Source of the DNA: Atopobium minutum
GTDB taxonomy: Bacteria; Actinomycetota; Coriobacteriia; Coriobacteriales; Atopobiaceae
Assembly: GCA_900105895.1 (NCBI GenBank)
Contig: FNSH01000001.1
Location: 1,189,501-1,253,500, forward strand
Reading direction: 5' to 3'
Length of the DNA: 64,000 nucleotides
The translations under genes and the position numbers were made by a program. The notes beneath the pieces were generated by a model. It saw only the letters and a list, made by a program, of their open reading frames with translations, made no database searches and was not told the DNA's origin. Positions within the stretch are counted from its first letter, which is position 1. The number at the start of each line of letters is the position of its first letter. Positions 54,882 to 63,186 of this stretch are shown here, one piece after another.

Positions 54882-55991
54882 TCATGAATTAAGACGGTAC
54901 AACAGGGTTTCTCTGTCTTCGCATGAAATGCTCAGAGCCTCTCTAACTGATTTGGCAACTTCGTACGCAAGTCTAGGAGGGACGGCATTTCCAATTTGTT
55001 TGTAACGCGAGCTTTGGGATCCCTGCCAAGGCATATCAACAGGAAATGTCTGGATTGCAGCCGCTTCATCAACACTAATACGCCGAAGCCTCTCAGGCAC
55101 AGATTTGGCAACAGGTCCACCTTGCATTAAATTCCGATGGTATACGACCGCCCAGGATTCTTCCCCAGTTTCAAAAGACCTTTGGTCAACGATAGGAGTT
55201 CTGTTTCCGCCCATAGATGCTGGGAGCGTTGGTGCAGGGGCGTCCAAATCCATTGGGCGTCCCTGGCCATTGAACAGCATGCCTGCCCAGGGTGATTTTC
55301 TCATAACAGGGTTTTTCGCGGCTGTAACCTTCGCTGTGCAAACCTGGTCATTGCCGATTTCGCCAAGGGGAGGCAGCTTCGCTAATGCGTCTCTGACGGT
55401 CAGCTGCCTTGCATTTGCCGGTGGACATATCGGTTCTGGAGAAGAATCGCCTTTAACGCCCACAAGAAACATTCGTTCTCGCGATTGAGGAACTCCAAAT
55501 TCCGCAGCATTTAAAACATTGAGGGTCGTGCTATACCCCATGCTCTCTGCCTCTTCGCGTATCTTGCTAATGGTTTCACTCCATTTTTTAATGGCCGCAA
55601 GAGCTTTGACATTTTCCATGACAAATGCGCGAGGCTGAATCCGCTTTACCATGGCGAGAAAGTCAAAGACATGCCTGGACCTTGGATCATTGGGATCCAT
55701 TTTTCCTGCAACGGAAAAACCCTGACAGGGAGGACCGCCGATTACAATATCGGCCGAACCACGCTCTGGAAGATTTTTGACAGCACGGATGTCGCCCACT
55801 TCTATTGCATGCCTATAACCGTCTTTCAACGACGAATCTTGCTTCTGAAGGATTTCGAGCATTTTTGAATAAGTCCGCATAGCGTCAGCATTTATGTCGT
55901 TAGAGAAGATAGGCGTAAAGCCAGCAGCCAAAAACCCTATGTCAAGTCCACCAGCGCCTGTGTACAAGGATACGAAAGTAGGTCTATGCAT
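54882..55991 (-). CDS. DNA (cytosine-5-)-methyltransferase
   Basis: A 369-residue 5mC methyltransferase. Motif I is SLYTGAGGLDIGF, motif IV with the catalytic cysteine is GGPPCQGFSVAG, motif VI is FVMENV, motif VIII is QSRERMFLVG, and motif X is QIGNAVPP. The target-recognition region is about residues 190-300. It modifies a specific sequence to protect it from a partner nuclease. The upstream gene for a 544-residue unknown protein and an HTH gene lie in the same orientation, which is the layout of a type II restriction-modification operon with a controller. The recognition site cannot be read from sequence. Confidence 0.93.
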   Translation of the reverse strand: MHRPTFVSLYTGAGGLDIGFLAAGFTPIFSNDINADAMRTYSKMLEILQKQDSSLKDGYRHAIEVGDIRAVKNLPERGSADIVIGGPPCQGFSVAGKMDPNDPRSRHVFDFLAMVKRIQPRAFVMENVKALAAIKKWSETISKIREEAESMGYSTTLNVLNAAEFGVPQSRERMFLVGVKGDSSPEPICPPANARQLTVRDALAKLPPLGEIGNDQVCTAKVTAAKNPVMRKSPWAGMLFNGQGRPMDLDAPAPTLPASMGGNRTPIVDQRSFETGEESWAVVYHRNLMQGGPVAKSVPERLRRISVDEAAAIQTFPVDMPWQGSQSSRYKQIGNAVPPRLAYEVAKSVREALSISCEDRETLLYRLNS

Positions 55992-56076
55992 CTATACGCC
56001 TTTCATGAGCTCATGCTAGATTCGCATAGCTCATGATATAGCAAGCAACCGAGACTCGATACAAAAATTCGAAGAA

Positions 56077-57711
56077 TTAGAGAGAGATGAGTTCGTAATA
56101 TCGTTTCGAAATCGGTTCGGGCACAGCTCCGTAATTAACTTTTTCGTGTACCAACGAATCGAAAAGTTCTTCATATTCCGCTAGGCCTTCAATGCCGCCG
56201 AGACTATCCATCAATCCAGAGTACGTGATTGCGAGGACCGTGACGTCATAATCGGAAACCTTTACAACGGCTGGAGTCGCATATTTGACGAGCGGAGATA
56301 TATCGTGCGCAACATATTTCACCGTGATATCCCAGACTGCGGGATCAGCCTCTTCTCTTAGCTCCAGTCTCTTTTCAGAAAGTATTCGAGCAAGAGTGTT
56401 CAAGTGGAGATCTATGTATTCGTCTCTAAGTTGTCCACCATGAGCCTCATATCCGACAATAGAATGGTTCCCGTAGTCGACGAATTCAACATCTCCTATT
56501 TTTGCGGCACTTAAATTAGTTTCGTTGACTGACGACCCCAAACCACGTGCCTTTTTTCGAAGTTCTTCCGGTTGATCCAACACGGCCAAGAAATCACAAA
56601 CGCGCTGATCTATAACGCCAAGACTAGCAGTATTACCTTTGCTCACGTGCCTAAGGAAGCGAATACGTGATTTCTCGGCTGGCAACGGGAGCTTTTCAGG
56701 TCTGTTTTCTTGAATTCGGTCAAGACGACGGCATAACCAACGACGAATAAGACAACCAGCATGCCTTCTGCTTGGATAAGGAAGCTTTCCAAGTTCAGCA
56801 AACAATTCCACTAACCTTACTGGGCCATTCTTCGCTCCTTGTTTGCCTTTTCTATTCTCAGCCCACGTCATGTCCAATGCCGCAAAACCCTTTGCGTTGT
56901 TCAGGTAAGGGTTTTGAGTTGGATTCCTGTATTCGTCGTGCCATAGATAGTTGCAGGCTTCGCCTCTAGGGGAAAATTCATACACCCCTTTTCCAGGATA
57001 TCTGTCGTATTTTTCCAGCGGCAAAAGCTCGAAATGAATCATGAACATATAGGGTTCATGATCAACATCCCGATCGAGATATTTAATCGTTGAGACAATT
57101 GAATCGGGGCAATCGAGCTTGCCGAGCTGGTTGCCAAGAGTTTCAAGCGCCTGATCATCATCGTCGTCTTTGAACGTACGGAGAACCTCCGCCCGATCGT
57201 CTTTCATAACCTTGACAGCGTCGTCTTTAGTAAATTCGGGACATAAGCCTACGCAACGAAGCATGCGTTGTACTGAATGAAAAGTCAGACCCTCGATGCC
57301 GATATGCTCGGTAATCATGTAGGCGCACATTTTTTCATGAAGTGCTAGTGTCACGATTCTCTCTGCGCTCCCGATTAGAGCCATCGCCTGTTCGTGTGTC
57401 AAGTAATCTTTGTCAACCAAATCGTCGTGAAGGGAAAAAAGGTGTTCCCCGAGAAATTCAACCCTGGGACAGGCTTTAAAAAGATGGAAAACGATTGACT
57501 TGAATTCTTTGGAGGCTTCGCCGGTCGAAAGCCAGACCTCCCATAATTCGCTAAAACGTTCTGAGCATTCTTGCTCTTCGTAACCCTCAGAAACCATATA
57601 CTCCAAGACCCGACTAGAGGCATCCTCAAGCTCGTCAATCCTAACGGGCAAACCGGTTTCAGCAATAGCGCTGCGAACTGATTCGAGTGATTCGAGATAT
57701 ATGCTATTCAT
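56077..57711 (-). CDS. Unknown 544-aa protein, candidate type II restriction endonuclease
   Basis: I do not recognise a family. The protein is soluble, acidic and mostly helical in its N-terminal half. Near the C-terminus KIGDVEFVDYGNHSIVGYEAH (residues about 404-424) looks like the core of a PD-(D/E)xK nuclease: Asp407 in a strand, then Glu422-x-His424, with His in place of the usual Lys. It lies between an HTH controller-like gene (8-bp overlap, ATGAATAG) and a cytosine methyltransferase gene (85 bp downstream), so a nuclease role is inferred from position plus this weak motif. ATG 57711 is chosen because of the overlap; a longer start at 57753 would lie deep in the HTH gene. Confidence 0.55.
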   Translation of the reverse strand: MNSIYLESLESVRSAIAETGLPVRIDELEDASSRVLEYMVSEGYEEQECSERFSELWEVWLSTGEASKEFKSIVFHLFKACPRVEFLGEHLFSLHDDLVDKDYLTHEQAMALIGSAERIVTLALHEKMCAYMITEHIGIEGLTFHSVQRMLRCVGLCPEFTKDDAVKVMKDDRAEVLRTFKDDDDDQALETLGNQLGKLDCPDSIVSTIKYLDRDVDHEPYMFMIHFELLPLEKYDRYPGKGVYEFSPRGEACNYLWHDEYRNPTQNPYLNNAKGFAALDMTWAENRKGKQGAKNGPVRLVELFAELGKLPYPSRRHAGCLIRRWLCRRLDRIQENRPEKLPLPAEKSRIRFLRHVSKGNTASLGVIDQRVCDFLAVLDQPEELRKKARGLGSSVNETNLSAAKIGDVEFVDYGNHSIVGYEAHGGQLRDEYIDLHLNTLARILSEKRLELREEADPAVWDITVKYVAHDISPLVKYATPAVVKVSDYDVTVLAITYSGLMDSLGGIEGLAEYEELFDSLVHEKVNYGAVPEPISKRYYELISL

Positions 57712-57964
57712 CAATACGCTCCCATAGAGGCTTCGAGGAGCTAGAGGCGCCATTTCTCAATTGAGAGAGAGCTTCTGGGTCAGAAACGCCGCAAGCATCA
57801 AGGACAAGAAGTAGCTGCTCAACGGTCAAGCTTTGCTTTCCTGCCTCAATCTTAGACACGGCTGTTTGCTGCAAGCCAATTGTTTGGGCAAGCGCCTCCT
57901 GTGAAAGGCCTGCTTTTCTGCGCCACTCGCTAATACAATGACCGATATGTGAATCTATCTTCAT
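57704..57964 (-). CDS. XRE-family HTH protein, probable restriction-modification controller
   Basis: An 86-residue protein with a complete helix-turn-helix: ISEWRRKAGLSQEALAQTIG, then LQQTAVSKIEAGKQSL (residues about 11-46). The size and the position directly before a putative endonuclease gene fit the C (controller) proteins of type II systems, which delay endonuclease expression until the DNA is methylated. It overlaps the next start by 8 bp. It could also be an antitoxin-like regulator, but no toxin family is recognised in the partner. Confidence 0.8.
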   Translation of the reverse strand: MKIDSHIGHCISEWRRKAGLSQEALAQTIGLQQTAVSKIEAGKQSLTVEQLLLVLDACGVSDPEALSQLRNGASSSSKPLWERIDE

Positions 57965-58270
57965 GCAGCCATTATATGACTATTCAGATTGACTCTTCTT
58001 GGGCATGGAACTTTTCGTTGCTCTAGGGGCGCGGGGAATCCCCCGCAAACGGGTGCGCGATGGGCGCCTCCGTTCTCCTATGCCGAGGATTTGTCCGACG
58101 GCATAGGCTACTTGCTGGATCAACCAATCAGCCCGTACCCCTTGAAAAGCGCTGATCGCCAGCGTGGCACCAATGCGATTGCCAGTCGCGACTCCGCCGC
58201 CGCGCAATGCAAACGGGGCCGCTCTTGCGAACGACCCCGTGACGGCGATGACGGCAGTGAAGGCAGGTTT
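57965..58270. other. Structured GC-rich non-coding region (possible origin or oriT)
   Basis: At least three hairpins lie here: GCGGGG-AATC-CCCCGC (58031-58046), CCTATGCCG / CGGCATAGG with a 13-nt loop (58077-58107) and ACGGGG / CCCCGT with inner CG pairs (58213-58240). The last would also serve as terminator of the RepA-like gene. A 75-codon minus-strand frame (57980-58207) spans two hairpins and has no motif. The position beside a RepA-like helicase gene suggests a replication or transfer origin, which is inference. Confidence 0.45.
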
Positions 58271-59278
58271 CTATATAGACGGTTTCCCTTCATTGCCTTC
58301 ACCGCTTTCATCCTCTATGCGCCGAAGCGTCACCAGCTGGCCTGCGCTCGTGTGCTTCTTGGCGTAGCGCACGCCCCTGGAGAGCATGAATCCGCTGTTC
58401 TGCGCCAGGTGCTTGCCCAGCACGGGGACCGTCACGCCCTCGATTCCCGCAGCCTCCATAAGGTTGCTCATGGTTCCCTGCCAGATGCTCACGCCGCGCG
58501 ACATGAAGTCGAGCGTGCGCATGACGCAATCGGGGACGTCGCGTTCCTCGAGCTCCTCCTCGCTGGTCTTGCCCACCAGCTCCCAGATGCAGTCCTTAAG
58601 CCGCAGCTTCAGTTCCTGGAACCGCACGTCGCGCCCGGTTATGGAAAGCGTCGCGTCGGCGGCGCCCCTGTTGGGCCTCGACAGAACCCAGGTGCTGTCG
58701 GCGCTACCCGTAATTCCGTTGGTGCCGGAAACCGTGTTCATCACGTCGCTGTCGGCCTGCTTGCGCGTGTGGTGCACGGCGACGAGGCACGCCGCGTGTT
58801 CGTCGGCAAGCTTCTTCAGCGCGCCGAAGTCGCGGTAGTCGGCCGCATACAGGCTGTCGCTGCTCGGCCTGCGCACCTTCTGGAAGGTGTCCACTATCAC
58901 CAGGCGCACATCGGGGTTCTCGTTCAGGAAGCCGCCGATTTGCTCTACCAGGCCTTCGCCCAGGCAAGGCGCCGCGTTGCTCAGGAAGAAGCGCTCGCTT
59001 GCGACGTCGGAAAGCGCCCAAAGGCGCTTCTTCACGCGCTCGTAGGTGTCCTCAAGGCACAGGTAGAGCACGCCGCACTTCTTGGTGGCGAAGCCCCAGA
59101 ACGGGCTTCCCGAGCTCACGGCCAGTCCGATGGACAGGCACAGCCAGCTCTTCCCGCATTTCGGCGGTCCCGCGACGACGTGCCCGCCCAGGGGCAGAAG
59201 GTCCTCGATGATCCAGTCGGCCTCCACAGGCGGCTCCTGGATGAGGTCGCTTGCGAGGCGCACGTCTAGCGCGGCCAT
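58271..59278 (-). CDS. RepA-like AAA/RecA-fold ATPase (AAA_25)
   Basis: A 335-residue P-loop protein. Walker A is AGPPKCGKSWLCLSIGL (near residue 36), Walker B is VRLVIVDTF, and a sensor-like VAVHHTRKQ with a SADSTWVLSR segment follow. This is the RepA/RecA-type helicase-loader fold often found in plasmids, satellites and integrative elements, where it helps replicate the excised circle. A winged-helix-like C-terminal region follows. ATG 59278 has GGAGAGGGCGG upstream; a longer start at 59359 overlaps the previous gene heavily. It overlaps the small gene before it by 13 bp. GC content is clearly higher than in the host genes. Confidence 0.8.
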   Translation of the reverse strand: MAALDVRLASDLIQEPPVEADWIIEDLLPLGGHVVAGPPKCGKSWLCLSIGLAVSSGSPFWGFATKKCGVLYLCLEDTYERVKKRLWALSDVASERFFLSNAAPCLGEGLVEQIGGFLNENPDVRLVIVDTFQKVRRPSSDSLYAADYRDFGALKKLADEHAACLVAVHHTRKQADSDVMNTVSGTNGITGSADSTWVLSRPNRGAADATLSITGRDVRFQELKLRLKDCIWELVGKTSEEELEERDVPDCVMRTLDFMSRGVSIWQGTMSNLMEAAGIEGVTVPVLGKHLAQNSGFMLSRGVRYAKKHTSAGQLVTLRRIEDESGEGNEGKPSI

Positions 59279-59490
59279 CGATCCGCCCTCTCCTGTGCGG
59301 CTGCGGCGAACCACCTGCCGCGGGCATCCTGGCGAAGCCGCAGACCCGTTGCCGCGCATACCGCGTCGAGCCGGTCTTCCAGCGAGAGCGCGTAGTCGAC
59401 GAGCTGCTCGCCGCTCGGCTCGCCCTCGAAGCCGTGGTCGCGCAGCCTGCGCCTTCGCTCCTCCATTTTTCCAAAGTAGGACATCGACAT
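59266..59490 (-). CDS. Small hypothetical protein of the element
   Basis: A 74-residue, charged, probably helical protein (MSMSYFGKMEERRRRLRDHG at the start, LVDYALSLEDRLDAV in the middle). I do not recognise a family. It lies in the GC-rich operon, 2 bp after the RHH gene, and overlaps the RepA-like gene by 13 bp, which supports translation. The ATG at 59490 is used; 59484 is an alternative. Confidence 0.6.
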   Translation of the reverse strand: MSMSYFGKMEERRRRLRDHGFEGEPSGEQLVDYALSLEDRLDAVCAATGLRLRQDARGRWFAAAAQERADRWPR

Positions 59491-59492
59491 CG

Positions 59493-59873
59493 CTAATCGC
59501 CCCGCTCCATGCGCATGAGCGCGTCCCGGGGCGAACAATGCGCGGTGGGGGCGCCTTCGTCGCCGAAGCCCTCGAAAAGCGCTGCGAGCAGGCGGATCAC
59601 GTCAAGCACCTCGGGCTGCACTTCGTCGCCTTCCCCCAAGCGCAAAAGCTCGAGATAGACCATCTGCATGCCCTCTTCCATGCCTTTCTGCACGCGGCTG
59701 CTGGGCACCACGGTCACCTCCTGGCACAGAAGCCGCGCCACGATGTAGTCCTGCTTGGTCAGGCCGCTCATGGCCACTATCGCGTCCAGCCTCCGGCCCT
59801 CTTCGGGCGACACGCGGAATGCTACCGTCTTGCTGCGCAGGCGCCCGTGCTCGTCCAGGTTCTTCCTACTCAT
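59493..59873 (-). CDS. Ribbon-helix-helix protein, MobC-like
   Basis: A 126-residue protein whose N-terminus has the pattern RLRSKTVAFRVSPEEGRRLD followed by SGLTKQDYIVARLL, a ribbon-helix-helix DNA-binding segment seen in mobilisation accessory proteins and related element regulators. The C-terminal half is acidic and unassigned. It overlaps the integrase stop by 8 bp. No relaxase gene is nearby, so a role in transfer needs a helper, or the protein simply regulates the operon. Confidence 0.7.
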   Translation of the reverse strand: MSRKNLDEHGRLRSKTVAFRVSPEEGRRLDAIVAMSGLTKQDYIVARLLCQEVTVVPSSRVQKGMEEGMQMVYLELLRLGEGDEVQPEVLDVIRLLAALFEGFGDEGAPTAHCSPRDALMRMERGD

Positions 59874-60990
59874 CGCCTTTCGCCTCCTTCAAGGCCCTCA
59901 TCGGGCTGTACTCGACGCTGGCTTCGCGCTGTATGTTCAGATCGGCCGCCATTTCCTGCTGCTTGTTCGGGAACAGGTGCGCGTAGCGCATGGTCACCTC
60001 CGTGCTCTCGTGCCCCATGCGGTCGGCGATGGCCAGCGCCGAGTAGCCGAGCTCGATGAGAAGGCTCACGTGGCTGTGGCGCAGGTCGTGGATGCGGATG
60101 GGCTCCATGCCGCATGCTTTGCAGCCGCGGCGCATCTCCGCGCGCAGGAAGCCTTTGGTGTGGCGGAATATCCGCTCGTCCTCGGCGATGCCGCGAAGGC
60201 ACGCGAGGTAGTCGCGCATCTCCTCGGCCAGGAACTCGGGCATCACGATGGTCCTCACCGATTTCCTGGTCTTCGGGGCGGTGATCACGTCCTCGCGGCC
60301 GATGCGCTGGTAGGATTTCGTCACCGACACCGTGCGGCGCGCGAAGTCGAAGTCCCGGGGCGTGAGCGCCAGCAGCTCGCCCACGCGCACGCCGCACCAG
60401 TACAGTATCTCGAACGCCATGTGGGACGCGGGCTTGTCGCGCAGCTCGCGGCTGAAACGCAGGTACTCGTCCTTGGTCCAGAAGTTCATCTCGTCGGCGT
60501 TCTTCTCGCCGATCTTGCCGACCTTCCGCATGGGGTTGGATGCCAGGCCGTAGTGCCTCACGGCGTGGTTCATGATGGCGGAGAACTGGTTGCAGATGCT
60601 GTGCAGATAGGTCGGGCTGAGCGGCAGGCCGTTGCTGGTTCGCAGTTCCATCAGCTCGTTTTCCCAGGCGATGACGTCCGTCGAGGCGATCTCGTTGATG
60701 GGCTTGGCCTCGAAGTAGGGCAGGATCTTCGTCTCGATCATCGCGGCCTTGGTGTTCCAGGTGCTTCGGCGCAGGCGCGGGGAGACGTCCTCCCGGTAGA
60801 CCCGGTAGAAGTCGGCGAAGGTCATGGTCGGCGCCCCCTCGATGCGCAGCAGGAAATCGTGCTCCCACCTTCGGGCGGCGCGCTCGCTGGCGAAGCCGCG
60901 CTTGGTCTTCTTGCACTGCTTGCCCTGCCAGTCGCGGTACCGGCACTGCACGTAATAGGTGCCCCGGGCTTTGTCCTTGCTAACCGACAT
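59866..60990 (-). CDS. int: Tyrosine-type site-specific integrase
   Basis: A 374-residue Tn916/phage-type recombinase. Domains in order: an arm-binding N-terminus (GTYYVQCRYRDWQGKQCKK), a SAM-like core-binding domain (TFADFYRVYREDV...), and the catalytic domain with the Arg in WCGVRVGELLAL, HDLRHSH (His-x-x-Arg), the second His in RMGHES and the nucleophile Tyr in TMRYAHL. All catalytic residues are present. ATG 60990 has GGGAGG upstream. It overlaps the excisionase gene by 11 bp. Unusually it lies in the middle of the element rather than beside an end. Confidence 0.93.
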   Translation of the reverse strand: MSVSKDKARGTYYVQCRYRDWQGKQCKKTKRGFASERAARRWEHDFLLRIEGAPTMTFADFYRVYREDVSPRLRRSTWNTKAAMIETKILPYFEAKPINEIASTDVIAWENELMELRTSNGLPLSPTYLHSICNQFSAIMNHAVRHYGLASNPMRKVGKIGEKNADEMNFWTKDEYLRFSRELRDKPASHMAFEILYWCGVRVGELLALTPRDFDFARRTVSVTKSYQRIGREDVITAPKTRKSVRTIVMPEFLAEEMRDYLACLRGIAEDERIFRHTKGFLRAEMRRGCKACGMEPIRIHDLRHSHVSLLIELGYSALAIADRMGHESTEVTMRYAHLFPNKQQEMAADLNIQREASVEYSPMRALKEAKGDE

Positions 60991-61216
60991 TTCGGCCTCC
61001 CTTTTCAGCCACGGCCTCGACCTTGCTGCCGGCATCGCGGCCCTCCGCGCCGAAGAAGCGCTCCTCGAAGAAGCTGCGGCTGACCTTCCCCGGCACCACC
61101 AGGCAGCCGTTTTCCTGCATCTCCGCGTTGAGCTTTCGGATCACCTTGTAGGCGTACGCCCGGGACACGTTCAGCTGCTCGCACACCTCGTCCACGCCCA
61201 TCAGCTTTGCGTTCAT
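60980..61216 (-). CDS. xis: Excisionase / HTH_17 DNA-binding protein
   Basis: A 78-residue winged-helix protein with the Xis pattern MGVDEVCEQLNVSRAYAYKV, followed by a short basic strand region (GCLVVPGKVSRSFFEERFF). Proteins of this type direct the integrase towards excision. It is the first gene of the leftward operon and has GGAACGGAG upstream. It is controlled by the three-operator region that separates it from the repressor gene. Confidence 0.85.
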   Translation of the reverse strand: MNAKLMGVDEVCEQLNVSRAYAYKVIRKLNAEMQENGCLVVPGKVSRSFFEERFFGAEGRDAGSKVEAVAEKGGRNVG

Positions 61217-61239
61217 CTCCGTTCCTTTCGTTTGGTTAC

Positions 61240-61331
61240 CTCACGTATTCGTGAGCTTTGACGTTGTCAACATAACCTCACGTTTATGTGATGTCAACAG
61301 ATTCTCGGAAAATTGCTCACGTTCTTGTGAG
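61240..61331. promoter_or_regulatory. Three palindromic operators between xis and the repressor gene
   Basis: CTCACGTATTCGTGAG (61240-61255), CTCACGTTTATGTGAT (61277-61292) and CTCACGTTCTTGTGAG (61316-61331) are near-identical 16-bp dyads spaced 37 and 39 bp apart. The layout between two divergent promoters resembles the three-site operator region of lambdoid switches. The outer two are perfect in their CTCAC/GTGAG arms and the middle one has one mismatch, which may give graded affinity. Confidence 0.85.
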
Positions 61332-61427
61332 GTGTTAGAATTGCGCCATTGCCGCTGTGTGCCCCATGTTATTGCCGGGTGCCGCAGCGTACGTTCGACC
61401 AACGAGTCCGCGAGAGGAGCCTCAACC

Positions 61428-61913
61428 GTGCTCAAGAAGAAAGAACCCTCGTCCTTGCTGGGCAGGCGAATCCGCGACCTGCGATTGAAGCGGTGCTGGA
61501 CGCAGCGCGAAGCCGCAGAGAAGTCCTTCGTGACCGAGAGCGCATTCCGCAGCTACGAGCTGGGCGACCGCATGCCCAAGCGCGAGATCGTCGACCGCAT
61601 AGCCAAGGCGTTCGGCGTCCGCAGCGAGTACCTGACCGCGCCGGAGCTGCTCAATGAGTACGAGTTCTGTTACGTCATCTTGCAAAATGAAGAGAGCATG
61701 CGGCTGAAGCCGTACAAAGACGAAGAGTGTGGCAAATACTTCATAAGCTGCGAACCCAACAACGAGAACCTTTCCGAGTTCATCAGGGATTGGGGCGAAA
61801 TGCGCGACAAGCTCAAGAGCCAGGAAATCACCCAGGAAGAATACGAAGAGTGGAAGACGACCTGGGACAACGGCATCAACGTAATGGATCTAAGGGCTCG
61901 CGGGGAGCTATAA
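61428..61913 (+). CDS. XRE-family repressor of the element
   Basis: A 161-residue protein with an N-terminal helix-turn-helix (RIRDLRLKRCWTQREAAEK, then SFVTESAFRSYELG) and a C-terminal acidic helical region of unknown fold (residues about 75-161). GTG 61428 has GAGAGGAG upstream, and an in-frame extension upstream would cover the operators. It diverges from xis-int and most likely binds the three palindromes. I see no S24-peptidase domain, so induction probably does not work by self-cleavage. Confidence 0.85.
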   Translation: MLKKKEPSSLLGRRIRDLRLKRCWTQREAAEKSFVTESAFRSYELGDRMPKREIVDRIAKAFGVRSEYLTAPELLNEYEFCYVILQNEESMRLKPYKDEECGKYFISCEPNNENLSEFIRDWGEMRDKLKSQEITQEEYEEWKTTWDNGINVMDLRARGEL

Positions 61914-61960
61914 ATTGAACCATTAGAGTGTTGGCGAAAGATTCGGTCATTGAGGTAACA

Positions 61961-63106
61961 ATGGGATTATTTAACGTTCTATCCAAGTTTGGGAAAACTG
62001 TAACGGCGGCAAACAGCAGCGCTAACAACTCTAGGGAAAAAACGGCTTACGCGGATTCGAGCACCGTCTCTCCCGATGAGGTTCCCTATTATCGCGAAGA
62101 TAGCTACTACACCTTTTACTCCTATCCCGATTCCATGATGCAAACCAAAGTAATCACTTTCGAGGAGCGAAAAAGAACGGCTATACCCTCCGCAAGAGGG
62201 CTTTACCCTGCTCAAATCATGTTGCTTAGCTATTGCGAGACCGGCCGCTATCCCAAGCCAAATGGTGGCTACCCTGGTCTTTGGTGGTTCGAATACGGAA
62301 TCCGCGACGTTGGACACGCTTTAGAGAACCTCGCGATCAACGGCTTCTTGGAATGGGCCCCAAAAGCCCATTCGCTAAGCTCTTTGAAGGTTACAGAGTT
62401 GAGAGGCATTCTCGAAAACTCCGGCCTGCCCACAACTGGCAAAAAGGCAGACCTTGTCGATCGAATCGTGTCCAACATTCCGGAAGATCAAATATGCATA
62501 CCGTCCTATACCCCCAAATACCAACTCACGGAGCTGGGGAAAGACGAACTCGAGGCGAACGGCTACGTGCCCTACATGCACAAGCACGATAGGAAAACCG
62601 TCGAGGGCACGGCGCCCGATCGCGAGTTCAACGTTTGGTCGGTGAATCGGCTCTTCCCAGACGGTAACGCCCGAAATTGGAAGAAGGTCGTCGGCAACCT
62701 GGAGCTTGAACGTTTCGGCATGAATATGGCTAAGCACGACGCCGAGCCCCCGAAGTCGTTAACCAAAGAAGATGTCGTGCAATATCTGCGCCAGCACGAG
62801 GATTACATCGAACAGCAAATCTCGGCAGATGCCGACGAGCTTGATGCCGAGCTTAACGGTATTGCGTTGAAGAAGGCTGGACGTGACGATGAGGCGCTTG
62901 TTCAGCTTTGCATTGCTGCGGGACGGGGTTTTGACGCTCCTGCTCTATACAAAGAAGCAGCCATACTGTTTCACAAGTACAAAATGTACGATGAGGAAAT
63001 CCGTGTTTTGAAGCTAGGCGTAAAGAACGTTCCGAAGCTGAATGAAAAGCACTGGCAAGACCTAAAAACTCGCTTGGAGAAAGCTAAGAAGCTTGCATCG
63101 AATTAG
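61961..63106 (+). CDS. SAP-domain protein of unknown function
   Basis: A 381-residue protein. A SAP DNA-binding domain (LKVTELRGILENSG, then GKKADLVDRIVSNI) is at about residues 144-180. Around it are a Tyr-rich N-terminal region, a conserved-looking PGLWWFEYGI segment and a C-terminal helical repeat region resembling TPR (ALVQLCIAAGRGFDAPALYK). I do not know its function. It is the last gene of the element, 48 bp after the repressor gene, in the cargo position where defence or accessory genes are often found. ATG 61961 is preceded by GAGGT. Confidence 0.75.
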   Translation: MGLFNVLSKFGKTVTAANSSANNSREKTAYADSSTVSPDEVPYYREDSYYTFYSYPDSMMQTKVITFEERKRTAIPSARGLYPAQIMLLSYCETGRYPKPNGGYPGLWWFEYGIRDVGHALENLAINGFLEWAPKAHSLSSLKVTELRGILENSGLPTTGKKADLVDRIVSNIPEDQICIPSYTPKYQLTELGKDELEANGYVPYMHKHDRKTVEGTAPDREFNVWSVNRLFPDGNARNWKKVVGNLELERFGMNMAKHDAEPPKSLTKEDVVQYLRQHEDYIEQQISADADELDAELNGIALKKAGRDDEALVQLCIAAGRGFDAPALYKEAAILFHKYKMYDEEIRVLKLGVKNVPKLNEKHWQDLKTRLEKAKKLASN

Positions 63107-63132
63107 GCAGTTCATGCTTGATTGGAAAATGA

Positions 63133-63157
63133 GGCCGAGAGCGTAACCCCCTCGGCC
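63133..63157 (+). terminator. Hairpin after the SAP-domain gene
   Basis: A 7-bp stem (GGCCGAG / CTCGGCC) with an 11-nt loop lies 27 bp after the stop codon. The T run is absent, so it is a weak terminator candidate. Confidence 0.5.
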
Positions 63158-63186
63158 GTAAAGCTGCATAAGAGTAATTTCGTTCA

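Noticed and set aside
57980..58207. A 75-codon minus-strand frame between the RepA-like gene and the HTH gene
   Set aside because: It spans two strong hairpins and lacks a motif; the region is more likely non-coding structure.
57989..61083. Long plus-strand frames (57989-59269 and 59755-61083) antisense to the RepA-like and integrase genes
   Set aside because: High GC content leaves few stops; the minus-strand frames contain complete catalytic motifs and the plus-strand ones none.
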